The notes below the pieces were generated by a model. That model was not told where the DNA came from, ran no database searches, and worked only from the letters and a program-made list of their open reading frames with translations. From Saccharicrinis aurantiacus (GTDB taxonomy: Bacteria; Bacteroidota; Bacteroidia; Bacteroidales; Marinilabiliaceae): a stretch of 64,000 bases of DNA. The stretch is taken from positions 62,001 to 126,000 of the forward strand of contig NZ_LYBV02000001.1 in NCBI RefSeq assembly GCF_001660705.2, in the 5' to 3' direction. The first letter of the stretch is position 1; each line of letters starts with the position of its first letter. Below are positions 49,447 to 58,080 of the stretch, piece after piece. The translations under genes and the position numbers were made by a program.

Positions 49447-49683
49447 TTATTTAGTTAGTAATTCTTTTACTTCTTTGGTAGATAGTAACTTTCCTTTTGA
49501 CACAACTTTACCATCTATAACTAATGCTGGGGTTGACATTACGTTGTAATTCATAATCTCAACAATATCCTCAACTTTATTAACCTTTGCGTTGAGGTTT
49601 AATTCTGTCACAGCTTCTTCAGTGTTTTTTGTTAATGTTTTGCATTTGCTGCAACCTGTTCCTAAAATTTTTATTTCCATCAT
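49447..49683 (-). CDS. Small thioredoxin-like protein (ArsE position)
   Basis: Protein of 78 residues with the CSKC active site (Cys11-Cys14) at the end of the first strand and the cis-Pro loop STPALVIDGKVV (about 52-63). This is the redox-active disulfide protein 2 / small thioredoxin type. Its cytoplasmic position and the following arsF- and arsG-like genes match the place of ArsE. I name it only by its position. It may start at the first or second Met. It lies 21 nt before the ArsF-like gene. Confidence 0.88.
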   Translation of the reverse strand: MMEIKILGTGCSKCKTLTKNTEEAVTELNLNAKVNKVEDIVEIMNYNVMSTPALVIDGKVVSKGKLLSTKEVKELLTK

Positions 49684-49831
49684 TTTATCTATTAATTTTC
49701 TAATATTTATATGTTCTTAACCCAATGGTTTTAGGTTGATAATTCTATTGCAATAAAAATAGGGTTCTATTTAAAATTGTATTCATTGCTGACTTCTGGC
49801 TATAAACTAGATACTATTTTCAATTACGTAT

Positions 49832-49847
49832 TTCGCAAAACAACGAA
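49832..49847. promoter_or_regulatory. Second ArsR-type operator (TTCG-N8-CGAA)
   Basis: TTCG (49832-49835), 8 nt, CGAA (49844-49847): the same half-sites and spacing as the site in front of arsR at 50162-50177. It lies in the 182-nt gap between arsR and the thioredoxin-like gene, so the resistance genes may have a repressed promoter of their own. Confidence 0.5.
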
Positions 49848-49865
49848 CAGTAGGTGCAAATTTTT

Positions 49866-50156
49866 TTAAAGATTCAAGAATTCTTTAAATAGTAATTGTG
49901 CTTCACTCCAATTTTGCTTGTTGATGCAATATTTAATTTTGGGAGATTCAATTTCTCCTTGAATTAAACCTGCATCTTTAAGTTCTTTTAAATGTTGCGA
50001 TAATGTAGATTTTGCAATGGGCAGTTTCTCGCTGAGGTCGCCACTATAACAACAACTTTGCTCCGATAGTAAATTTAAAACATAGATGCGCACAGGATGT
50101 CCCAATGCTTTTGCATATCGAGCTATCTTTTTGTCTTTATCTTTTAATTCGCTCAT
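49866..50156 (-). CDS. ArsR-family repressor
   Basis: Winged-helix regulator of 96 residues. The helix-turn-helix is at about 38-60 (SGDLSEKLPIAKSTLSQHLKELKDAGLIQGE) and a paired Cys motif SEQSCCYSG lies at about 31-39, near the beginning of the DNA-binding helices, where As(III) or another thiophilic ligand could bind. It should repress its own operon until the ligand binds. The promoter and operator overlap just upstream. It is followed by the thioredoxin-like gene after 182 nt. Confidence 0.92.
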   Translation of the reverse strand: MSELKDKDKKIARYAKALGHPVRIYVLNLLSEQSCCYSGDLSEKLPIAKSTLSQHLKELKDAGLIQGEIESPKIKYCINKQNWSEAQLLFKEFLNL

Positions 50157-50160
50157 TGTA

Positions 50161-50209
50161 GTTCGTTAATTTACGAACAAATGTAATTGTTATTTTTTAA
50201 TAGCAAAAA
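50161..50209 (-). promoter_or_regulatory. arsR promoter with overlapping operator
   Basis: On the minus strand TTTTTG (50209-50204), 18 nt, then TACATTTG (50185-50178) form an ideal promoter. Directly behind lies GTTCGT-N6-ACGAAC (50178-50161), an inverted repeat that would cover the start of transcription. Binding of ArsR there would block RNA polymerase. The arsR ATG is 4 nt behind the repeat. Confidence 0.8.
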
Positions 50210-50315
50210 TTTCAGTGGAGAATATTGCCTATTAGGTGTTGTTCACAATTCAGCCTTCACTCTTATAAACTAAGTAACTATTACTATATTCACATCCTCA
50301 ATTAATTTAAGATTT

Positions 50316-52211
50316 TTGCAAAAATACCTCGACATATTAAAAAAGTACTGGGGCTACGATGGTTTCAGAGAGAAGCAAGATGAGATTGTTAAATCAATAG
50401 CTTCTGGTAGGGATACATTGGGGCTATTGCCTACAGGTGGTGGAAAATCCATAACTTTTCAGGTGCCTGCTATGGCGATGGACGGAGTTTGTATTGTAAT
50501 AACTCCATTGGTAGCTTTAATGAAAGATCAGGTAGCCAATCTTCAGAATAAGGGAATTAAGGCACTGGCTGTTTTTAATGGTTTAAGCAATAGAGAAATA
50601 AATATTGCTTACGATAATTGTATTTATGGCGATTATAAATTCCTATACATGTCGCCCGAGCGTTTATCAACAGAATTATTTTTAACAAAGCTGCCGCAGT
50701 TGAAGGTGAGTATGTTGGTGGTGGATGAGGCGCATTGTATTAGTCAATGGGGATATGATTTTAGACCATCGTACATTAAAATAGCTGATATTCGTAAAGA
50801 ACTACCTGAGGTTCCTATTCTTGCTTTAACAGCTACAGCTACGCCGCAAATTGTTGATGATATTCAAGATAAGCTCTTGTTTGAAACTAAGCATGTGGTT
50901 CAAAAAAGTTTTGAACGTAAAAATTTGGCTTATATCGTTCGTAATGTCGAGGATAAGTTGGGTGAGCTTATTAAAATAGTAAAAGCCATTAATGCATGTA
51001 CTGTTGTATTTGTTCGTAATCGTAAAAAAACAAAGGAATATTGTGAGTGGCTTATTCAAAATGGTATTTCAGCGCACTATTATCATGCAGGTTTAACGCA
51101 TCAAAGTAAAGATAAAAAGCAGAAGGAGTGGATGAACGACTCTGTGCAAGTAATGGTTTGTACCAATGCTTTTGGTATGGGAATAGATAAGCCTAATGTA
51201 CGTTTGGTGGTTCATATGGATGCCCCGGATTCTTTAGAAGCTTATTTTCAAGAGGCGGGAAGAGCAGGGCGTGATGAGAAAAAAGCCTACGCTGTTATGC
51301 TGTGGAATAACGCTGATAAAACACGTTTGAAAAGAAATATGGCCGTAACATTTCCTGAAAAGGATGTGATTAATAGGGTGTATCAAGCCTTGGGTAATTA
51401 TTTTCAGATTGCCGTGGGGCATGGAGCAGAGCGCACCTTCGATTTTGAAATGATTCCCTTTGCTAAGGCTTATGGTTTTAATTTGTTGCAGGTGTTTAAT
51501 AGTTTAAAGATTCTACAACGTGCAGAATATGTTGAATATACCGAAGAGTTAAACATTCCCGCCCGATTGCATATTACGGTTGGTAAAAGTGAATTGTATC
51601 ATTTACAAGTGAGTAATTCTAATTTTGATGCCTTCCTGAAATTATTATTACGTTCCTACACTGGTTTCTGGACCGATTATGTTGCCATTGACGAACAAAC
51701 CTTAGCCAAAAGAGCTAACGTGCCACTGAAAACCATATTTACTTATTTAAATCAGTTAAGTAAGATGAAGGTGGTGCATTATATACCGAGAAAGAAAACT
51801 CCTCAAGTGTTTTATGTTCAGGATAGGGAGGAGCAGCGTTTTGTAAAACTACCCAATGCGATTTACAAAGATAGAAAAGCCGATTTTGAAAAACGCGTAT
51901 CGGCAGTTATCAATTATAGCGATGATACACACATGTGTCGCAGCCAGTTTTTGCTCCAATATTTTGGCGATAAAAAAGCCAAGTCTTGCGGACAATGCGA
52001 TGTTTGTATTGATAAAAAGAAGAAAGGAATTAACGCGGATGACTTGCAAGAATTAGAGCAAAGTATAAAAGAATTTCTGCAGGAACCCAAATCAAAATTA
52101 GAGCTTACAGCTAAGTTTTCAGATAAAAAACAGTGGGAGTCCATATTAGATTGGCTCATTGATAATGAAATAATTTATCAAAACGAAGAGGATAAATGGT
52201 GTATGAAATGA
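50316..52211 (+). CDS. RecQ-family DNA helicase (short form)
   Basis: Helicase of 631 residues with Walker A PTGGGKS (about 37-43), DEAHCISQWGYDFRPSY, the C-terminal domain with GRAGRDE, a RecQ zinc site (CxSQFLLQYFG...CGQCDVC) and a winged-helix part. The HRDC domain of the long RecQ at 11528 is absent. The frame has no ATG after the preceding in-frame stop; the TTG at 50316 gives MQKYLDILKKYWGY, which matches the family start. A -7-like GATTTTTG overlaps this TTG, so the promoter used is unclear. Probably a second, specialised RecQ. Confidence 0.92.
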   Translation: MQKYLDILKKYWGYDGFREKQDEIVKSIASGRDTLGLLPTGGGKSITFQVPAMAMDGVCIVITPLVALMKDQVANLQNKGIKALAVFNGLSNREINIAYDNCIYGDYKFLYMSPERLSTELFLTKLPQLKVSMLVVDEAHCISQWGYDFRPSYIKIADIRKELPEVPILALTATATPQIVDDIQDKLLFETKHVVQKSFERKNLAYIVRNVEDKLGELIKIVKAINACTVVFVRNRKKTKEYCEWLIQNGISAHYYHAGLTHQSKDKKQKEWMNDSVQVMVCTNAFGMGIDKPNVRLVVHMDAPDSLEAYFQEAGRAGRDEKKAYAVMLWNNADKTRLKRNMAVTFPEKDVINRVYQALGNYFQIAVGHGAERTFDFEMIPFAKAYGFNLLQVFNSLKILQRAEYVEYTEELNIPARLHITVGKSELYHLQVSNSNFDAFLKLLLRSYTGFWTDYVAIDEQTLAKRANVPLKTIFTYLNQLSKMKVVHYIPRKKTPQVFYVQDREEQRFVKLPNAIYKDRKADFEKRVSAVINYSDDTHMCRSQFLLQYFGDKKAKSCGQCDVCIDKKKKGINADDLQELEQSIKEFLQEPKSKLELTAKFSDKKQWESILDWLIDNEIIYQNEEDKWCMK

Positions 52212-52308
52212 GTTATAAAATACCAAGGTATTTCAATTTACAGTTAACAATTAATCCTAGTTAATCGCCTTTAGCGCTAATATACTGTTATCTTATACTT
52301 TATTTTCT

Positions 52309-52316
52309 TATTTTTG
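52309..52316 (+). promoter_or_regulatory. -7 box of the DUF5063 gene
   Basis: TATTTTTG matches TAnnTTTG exactly and lies 31 nt before the ATG at 52348. The gap to the RecQ gene is 136 nt, so this could start the DUF5063/exonuclease/RlmI transcript. Confidence 0.55.
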
Positions 52317-52347
52317 CAACGCAAAATTTAAAAATGATTGAATAAGA

Positions 52348-52962
52348 ATGGAAGAAGGATTAGATCACGTAGTATATACAAAAAACGTATTGGAGTTTGT
52401 AACCGTTGGTAACGAGTTTTGTCAGCAGTTAGAACATTCGGCAGAGGCCACCTCCGCAGAACTGGTTTACGTTATGGTTCGAATACTTCCTTTATTATAT
52501 GTAAAATCATTAACGCTTCCTAAGGTGGATTATGAGTTAGAGGAACAAATTGAGAAATATATTTCTGAGGAAGATTACATCAGAATGAATCATTCTTTAT
52601 TAGGAACTTTAGGTGCTAATGATGATTATTTAGAAGTTTTTGTTCCTGATAATGAATATGAGGAACAGGAGGTTGCATCAAGCATTAGTGAGAATTTAAC
52701 AGATGTTTATCAAGAGGTTAAAGATTTCTTATTTTCATACCGAATTGGCCAAACAGAGATAATGAATGATGCTTTGGTTGATTTAGTAAATAATTTTGAG
52801 TTACATTGGGGACAAAAATTAGTGAATGTACTCCGTGCCTGTCATAGTTTAGTGTATGGAGGTAAAAACCTAGAGGATGAACTAGGCGGAAATGAGCTTG
52901 GTGATAACCCCGATGGAAATAGTGGTTGGTTCGATAATTTCCAACAGCAATGGCAAGATTAA
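52348..52962 (+). CDS. DUF5063 family protein
   Basis: Protein of 204 residues, acidic and helical, with the family-typical HSAEATSAELVYVMVRILPLLYVKSLTLP near 30-60 and HWGQKLVNVLRACHSLVYG near 150-168. Its function is unknown. In Bacteroidota it is found next to the exonuclease gene that also follows here (54-nt gap), which suggests a shared pathway in nucleic acid metabolism. Confidence 0.87.
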   Translation: MEEGLDHVVYTKNVLEFVTVGNEFCQQLEHSAEATSAELVYVMVRILPLLYVKSLTLPKVDYELEEQIEKYISEEDYIRMNHSLLGTLGANDDYLEVFVPDNEYEEQEVASSISENLTDVYQEVKDFLFSYRIGQTEIMNDALVDLVNNFELHWGQKLVNVLRACHSLVYGGKNLEDELGGNELGDNPDGNSGWFDNFQQQWQD

Positions 52963-53016
52963 ATTTAATAAAATAGCAAAGTAAGGTTCAGCCTTCCACG
53001 ACTAAAATAAAATATT

Positions 53017-53625
53017 TTGATATACAATTCGATAAGTAACGATACCTTAAACGAACTTCCATTACGCCATTACGAAGGCGAAGTTGTAGTAATTGAAAAT
53101 GCAGAAGAGATTCCTCAAATGATGGGTCACTTGAAAAAATGCAAAGTTTTAGGCTTCGATACAGAAACAAAACCAGCTTTTAAAAAGGGCCAAACTAATC
53201 AAATTTCATTACTACAGATTTCAAGTGAAGAAAAAACCTTTTTGGTACGGCTGAATAAAACAGGCTTAACAAATGAGTTAGTTGAGCTTTTGGCATCGAA
53301 TGAGATATTAAAAGTTGGCGTGGGTATTCGCGATGATATTCGCGGATTAAAACGACTCTCGGAGTTTGAAGATGGTGGTTTCATCGAATTACAAACCAAA
53401 GCAACTGATTTAGGAGTAAAAGATTTTTCTCTTAAGAAGTTAGCAGGTATCTTATTGGAATTTAGAGTATCTAAACGTCAGCGTTTGTCAAATTGGGAAA
53501 CAGAAACCCTCTCTGAAGGACAAATAACCTATGCTGCTACCGACTCTTGGGTTGCACTCGAAATTTATAAATCGCTCGAAGAGCTTGATCCTAGTACACT
53601 GCAGGATTTACCAGAAACAGAATAA
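53017..53625 (+). CDS. 3'-5' exonuclease, RNase D-like
   Basis: DEDD-type exonuclease of 202 residues. Exo I is LGFDTETKPAF (Asp47/Glu49 region), Exo II lies near GVGIRDDIRGLKR, and Exo III is YAATDSWVALEIY (about 175-187). The domain takes up the whole protein; there is no HRDC domain, so it is not full RNase D. It starts with TTG at 53017: the in-frame stop at 53008-53010 leaves no ATG before the domain. It is followed by the RlmI-like gene with 25 nt between. Confidence 0.9.
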   Translation: MIYNSISNDTLNELPLRHYEGEVVVIENAEEIPQMMGHLKKCKVLGFDTETKPAFKKGQTNQISLLQISSEEKTFLVRLNKTGLTNELVELLASNEILKVGVGIRDDIRGLKRLSEFEDGGFIELQTKATDLGVKDFSLKKLAGILLEFRVSKRQRLSNWETETLSEGQITYAATDSWVALEIYKSLEELDPSTLQDLPETE

Positions 53626-53650
53626 CACATCAGATAGAAATTATAAAAGC

Positions 53651-54835
53651 ATGTCATATATTAAAGTAGTTCTCAAGTCGGGAAAAGACCAATCAATGCG
53701 CCGTTACCACCCATGGGTATTTAGCGGAGCCATCAAAAAAATTTACGGTCAGCCAGCGGAGGGCGATATTGTTGAAGTATTCGATAATAAGGATGAGTAT
53801 TTAGGAACAGGTCATTACCAAATAGGCTCTATTGCCGTTCGTATTGTATCGTTTCAACAAGTAGAAATCAACGAAGCATTTTGGAAGTCTCAAATCAAAA
53901 AAGCTTACGACTTACGTAATGTGCAGGGTTTTATTAATAACCCAGAAACCAATGCTTATCGTTTGGTAGGTGCTGAAGGCGATAACTTACCAGGATTAAT
54001 CATTGATATGTATGACGATACTGCTGTAGTACAAATGCATTCAATTGGTATGTATCTAATTAAGGATACTGTTGATGCTATTCTTAAAGAATTATTTGGT
54101 GATGCATTAAAAGCCATCTATAATAAATCAGAAGGAACCATTCCTTTTAAGGCAGATGTTACGCCGGAGAATGGCTACACTTTTGGTCAGTCAGAAGCAC
54201 GTATTGCTTTGGAGAACGGATTGAAATTTCGTGTGGATTGGGAAAAAGGTCAGAAGACAGGTTTCTTTGTCGATCAGCGCGACAACCGTGCCTTGTTAGA
54301 GCATTATAGTAAAGGGCGCAAGGTATTGAATATGTTTTGCTACACAGGTGGCTTCTCGTTTTATGCCATGCGTGGAGGTGCTGAGTTGGTGCACTCGGTT
54401 GATAGTTCAGCAAGAGCGATTGATCTAACAAATGAAAACGTGGAGTTAAACTTCCCTGAAGATCCTCGCCACGATGCATTTGCGGTTGATGCTTTTAAAT
54501 ATTTAGATGATATTAAGGATAAATACGATTTGATTATCCTTGATCCTCCGGCCTTTGCCAAACACAATAATGTGTTGAATAATGCTTTGCAAGGTTATAA
54601 AAAGCTGAATGCAAAAGCATTTGAGCAAATTGCACCAGGTGGTATTATCTTTACGTTTTCGTGTTCAGGAGTAGTGAGTAAAGAAAATTTCCGTAAGTCA
54701 GTTTTTGCTGCTGCAGCTCGCTCAGGACGTACAGTTCGTATCTTAAATCAATTAACACAACCAGCAGATCACCCGGTAAATATTTACCATCCAGAGGGAG
54801 AGTACCTTAAAGGATTAGTGCTGCAAGTTGAATAA
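53651..54835 (+). CDS. Class I SAM-dependent rRNA methyltransferase (RlmI-like)
   Basis: Methyltransferase of 394 residues with an N-terminal PUA-type domain (about 1-75, with RRYHPWVFSGAI), an intermediate domain and a Rossmann domain with VLNMFCYTGGFSFYA (about 225-239) and LIILDPPAFAK (about 297-307). RlmI methylates C1962 of 23S rRNA in E. coli; the homologous target is assumed here. The ATG at 53651 begins the family sequence MSYIKVVLKSGKD; the frame is open 40 codons upstream inside the exonuclease gene, without support. Confidence 0.92.
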   Translation: MSYIKVVLKSGKDQSMRRYHPWVFSGAIKKIYGQPAEGDIVEVFDNKDEYLGTGHYQIGSIAVRIVSFQQVEINEAFWKSQIKKAYDLRNVQGFINNPETNAYRLVGAEGDNLPGLIIDMYDDTAVVQMHSIGMYLIKDTVDAILKELFGDALKAIYNKSEGTIPFKADVTPENGYTFGQSEARIALENGLKFRVDWEKGQKTGFFVDQRDNRALLEHYSKGRKVLNMFCYTGGFSFYAMRGGAELVHSVDSSARAIDLTNENVELNFPEDPRHDAFAVDAFKYLDDIKDKYDLIILDPPAFAKHNNVLNNALQGYKKLNAKAFEQIAPGGIIFTFSCSGVVSKENFRKSVFAAAARSGRTVRILNQLTQPADHPVNIYHPEGEYLKGLVLQVE

Positions 54836-54937
54836 AAATAATAGGGTTTAGTTTAAGCTTGAAGGCTGAAGAGAAAAAACTGAAGAATTTTCTCTTCATA
54901 CTTATCACTAATTTTTACTACTTATCTAAAATAAATA

Positions 54938-56176
54938 ATGAAGTTTACTGAATTAGATTTTACACCCGAAGTACTAGAGGGATTGGATGCCATGAGGTTT
55001 GAAGATACCACGCCCGTACAAGAATTAACAATTCCGGTTATTAAAACTGGTAAAGATTTAATTGCTTGTGCACAAACAGGTACCGGAAAAACAGCAGCTT
55101 ATTTATTGCCTGTTTTAGATAGGATAGTGCGTGATAAACCAGAGGGCTGTAATACCCTAATACTTGTGCCTACACGTGAGTTAGCCCTGCAAATTGATCA
55201 GCAGATTGAAGGTTTTGGTTACTTTTTGCCCGTAACCTCATTGCCTGTTTTTGGTGGTAACGATAAAAAATTGTGGGATCAGCAAAAAACAGCTCTAACA
55301 CAAGGTGCTAATATTATAGTTTCCACACCAGGACGTATGATACAGCACCTAACAATGGGATATGTTGATTTTAGCACCATCTCCCACTTTATTTTAGATG
55401 AGGCCGATCGTATGCTCGATATGGGTTTCAACGAGGATATTATGCAAATAGAAAGTCATTTGCCTAAAAAGCGTCAGAACTTATTGTTCTCGGCAACTTT
55501 TCCTCCAAAAATTCGAACGCTAGCTAAAAACTTATTAACAGATCCTGAGGAAGTAAATATTGCTATTTCAAAACCAGCTGAAGGAATATTACAGGCAGCT
55601 TATGTGGTTTACGAGGCGCAAAAAGATCCTTTGATTGTTGATCTTTTAAAAGATAAGGAGCTACAGAGTATTATCATATTTGTGGGTCGTAAAGCTCGAG
55701 TAAATGATATTACCCGTATGTTGCGTCGTAACGATTTTAATGCGCGTGCCATACATTCTGATTTAGACCAAAATGAACGCATCGAAGTATTACGGGAGTT
55801 TAAAAATCGTAACGTACAAATATTAGTAGCCACTGATATTGTGGCGCGTGGTATCGATATTGAAAATATCGATTTAGTAATTAATTACGATGTTCCGGGT
55901 GATGCTGCAGATTATGTACATAGAATAGGACGTACTGCACGCGCAAAAACCACAGGTGTAGGTATCACCTTTGTGAGTGAAACCGACCAGGCTGATTTTC
56001 ATCAGATAGAGCAACTTATAGAGTCAACTATTTATAAAGTGCCGTTGCCTCCTGAGTACGATGAAGCACCAGAATACAATCCTCAGAAAAACCGTAAGTT
56101 CAATAAAAAAGGTAAAGGTGGCGGAAAAGGCAAAAAACCCTTTAAAAAGAAATCACCTCCAAAAGATAAAAAGTAA
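54938..56176 (+). CDS. DEAD-box RNA helicase
   Basis: RNA helicase of 412 residues of the RhlE type. It has the Q motif (about 1-30, FTELDFTPEVLEGL), AQTGTGKTAAYLLP (about 45-58), PTRELA, DEADRMLDMGF (about 152-162), SATFPP, and HRIGRTARA at the end of the helicase C-domain. The last 40 residues are Lys/Gly-rich (about 372-412), a basic tail for RNA binding. It acts in rRNA maturation or mRNA decay, often in the cold. A strong terminator follows. Confidence 0.93.
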   Translation: MKFTELDFTPEVLEGLDAMRFEDTTPVQELTIPVIKTGKDLIACAQTGTGKTAAYLLPVLDRIVRDKPEGCNTLILVPTRELALQIDQQIEGFGYFLPVTSLPVFGGNDKKLWDQQKTALTQGANIIVSTPGRMIQHLTMGYVDFSTISHFILDEADRMLDMGFNEDIMQIESHLPKKRQNLLFSATFPPKIRTLAKNLLTDPEEVNIAISKPAEGILQAAYVVYEAQKDPLIVDLLKDKELQSIIIFVGRKARVNDITRMLRRNDFNARAIHSDLDQNERIEVLREFKNRNVQILVATDIVARGIDIENIDLVINYDVPGDAADYVHRIGRTARAKTTGVGITFVSETDQADFHQIEQLIESTIYKVPLPPEYDEAPEYNPQKNRKFNKKGKGGGKGKKPFKKKSPPKDKK

Positions 56177-56195
56177 CGCAAGTTGTTGTACTTAT

Positions 56196-56227
56196 AAAGA
56201 CGTAAATGTTATAACATTTACGTCTTT
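56196..56227 (+). terminator. Terminator of the DEAD-box helicase gene
   Basis: A long palindrome (AAAGACGTAAATG with CATTTACGTCTTT and a small central loop) is followed by a T-run. It starts 19 nt after the stop codon. Confidence 0.9.
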
Positions 56228-56276
56228 TTTTGTTGGTATAATTAGCTAATTTTGTAATTCACCAAAACTAAATTAC

Positions 56277-56882
56277 ATGCGTTATTCAATAGCTACACTT
56301 ACTTTTGTCTTCACCCTATCTTCTTGTCACTTCAGCTCTAAATCATCCTCAAATATTAAGGAGGAGAATAGTAACTCAAACGTATTCAATAAAGAACTGT
56401 CACTACAAGGTATTGACTTTTCAGTAACTTCAATAACAGAAAGCTATACAACAAAGCTCCATGTAAAATCATCAGGTCTTGAGATAAGAGAGTACGATGA
56501 AATCATAGATGTGCAGGGAGATTTTATAGTTGGTGCCGAAGTATCAGATTTAAATTCGGATGGTTCTCCCGAGCTATTTGTTTTTACCCAAAGTCCTGGC
56601 AGTGGTTCTTATGGTAAGGTATATGCCTTCTCTGTGAATAATAAAAAGTCGATGAGTCAAGTGTACTTTCAGCTAACTGCTGAAAATAAGGCTATCAATG
56701 AAGGTTATATGGGGCATGATGTATTTTTAATATCAGAAAACAGTTTAGTGCAGCGGTTTCCTATTTATAAAAGAAGCGATAGTAATGCAAATCCAACAGG
56801 AGGAATGCGAAAGGTATCTTATAAAATGCTAAATGGAGAATCCGGTAGAAAGCTTGTTGTTGATAGAGTTGCAACGTATTAA
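56277..56882 (+). CDS. PliI-type lysozyme inhibitor, lipoprotein
   Basis: Protein of 201 residues with lipobox (LSSC, Cys17). The body has the order of the I-type lysozyme inhibitor family PliI: SLQGIDFSV, the acidic motif EVSDLNSDGSPELFVF (about 87-102), SPGSGSYGKVYAFSVNNKKSMSQ (about 105-127), GYMGHDVF and RFPIYKRSDSNANPTGGMRKVSYKML. PliI inhibits invertebrate-type lysozymes and protects Gram-negative cells against animal hosts or predators. The enzyme targeted here is unknown. It stands alone behind a terminator. Confidence 0.85.
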   Translation: MRYSIATLTFVFTLSSCHFSSKSSSNIKEENSNSNVFNKELSLQGIDFSVTSITESYTTKLHVKSSGLEIREYDEIIDVQGDFIVGAEVSDLNSDGSPELFVFTQSPGSGSYGKVYAFSVNNKKSMSQVYFQLTAENKAINEGYMGHDVFLISENSLVQRFPIYKRSDSNANPTGGMRKVSYKMLNGESGRKLVVDRVATY

Positions 56883-56965
56883 TTGTTCTGTAAATAATAT
56901 GAGGCGTGTTACTTTTTTTTATGGTTTCCTTTAAGCTTGATAGAGTGCGAATTAAAGCCAAATAA

Positions 56966-58021
56966 ATGAATAGAATTGCAATATTATATCAGGCTCAACT
57001 TCCTCCTGCAAAGGATGGAATTCAGAAGCCTATGAAAGTAGGAGGGTATTCTGATAGTGGTGCTGATATCGCATTTGAGTTATTAGAAAATAATTTTGAT
57101 GTGATTACGCCAGTTGAAAATCCAGATATAACTAATGATAAGGATTGGGTTTTCCCGGATACGAAAGATGGGATTGAGGCTGCATTACAAAAGGGAGTAA
57201 AAATATTTTGGTTGAATACAGTTTTGTATCAGCAGCATACCATTGAAAGTTATCTTTACAAAGGAATTGAAGTTGTAGGTCAGGTACCAAGTTCGGTAGA
57301 TGTTTATGATGATAAATTGTTCACAAATAGTTTATTGAAATCCCATAATATTCCCATTCCTAAAAACAAACTTATCACAATTGAGAATTATAATAATTTA
57401 TCCTTAGAATTGGAGTTTCCCTTGGTTTTAAAACCAATTAGAGGAAGAGGTAGTCAGGGAGTTATTAGAATTGACAGTCGATATGAGCTCAATGAAAATC
57501 TAGATAAATTATTCTCTGATAATCAATATGGAAATGCTGTGTATGTTGAGCAATATTTAGAAGGACAGGAAATTACCATTACGGTAATGCCAAAAGGAAA
57601 ATACTGGATTAATAATAATGAGGAATACTTCAGCACCCCTTGGTGTTTACCAGCGGTTAAAAGATTCAATCATAATAGGGGAATTGCACCTTATAATGGA
57701 ATTACTGCAGTTATTGAAAATAGTGAAGTTTTGGATGATGACGAGTTGCAGACAATCGAAATTCAAGAAGTGTACCAACACTGTATCAAATCAGCCGAGT
57801 TAATTGGAATTAAGGCTCCAATTAGAATTGATTGCAGAGCCAATAATCAAGGAAGATACTTGTTGTTTGACCTAAATATGAAACCGAATATGACTGGCCC
57901 ATCACGGCCTCATAGAAAAAGACAAGATAGTTTAACGCTACTTTCTGCAAGGAAAATAGGCTGGAATTACGTCGACTTATTGAGTAATATATTGAATCAA
58001 AGATGGAAGGCTAGTAGATAA
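56966..58021 (+). CDS. ATP-grasp ligase-like protein
   Basis: Protein of 351 residues with an N-terminal preATP-grasp part (IAILYQAQLPPAKDG), the ATP-binding subdomain (FPLVLKPIRGRGSQGVIRID, about 151-170), VYVEQYLEGQEITITVMP and the Mg-binding C-part (RIDCRANNQGRYLLFDLNMKPNMTGPSRPHR, about 290-320). This resembles D-alanine-D-alanine ligase, but the substrate residues I know for Ddl are not clear, so the reaction remains open. It might join amino acids or a modified peptide. It is a lone gene. Confidence 0.83.
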   Translation: MNRIAILYQAQLPPAKDGIQKPMKVGGYSDSGADIAFELLENNFDVITPVENPDITNDKDWVFPDTKDGIEAALQKGVKIFWLNTVLYQQHTIESYLYKGIEVVGQVPSSVDVYDDKLFTNSLLKSHNIPIPKNKLITIENYNNLSLELEFPLVLKPIRGRGSQGVIRIDSRYELNENLDKLFSDNQYGNAVYVEQYLEGQEITITVMPKGKYWINNNEEYFSTPWCLPAVKRFNHNRGIAPYNGITAVIENSEVLDDDELQTIEIQEVYQHCIKSAELIGIKAPIRIDCRANNQGRYLLFDLNMKPNMTGPSRPHRKRQDSLTLLSARKIGWNYVDLLSNILNQRWKASR

Positions 58022-58080
58022 GCCAGAATTAAGGAAACAAACCCCTTCGTGGGAGTATATAGTAGATGATGTAAGGGCAT

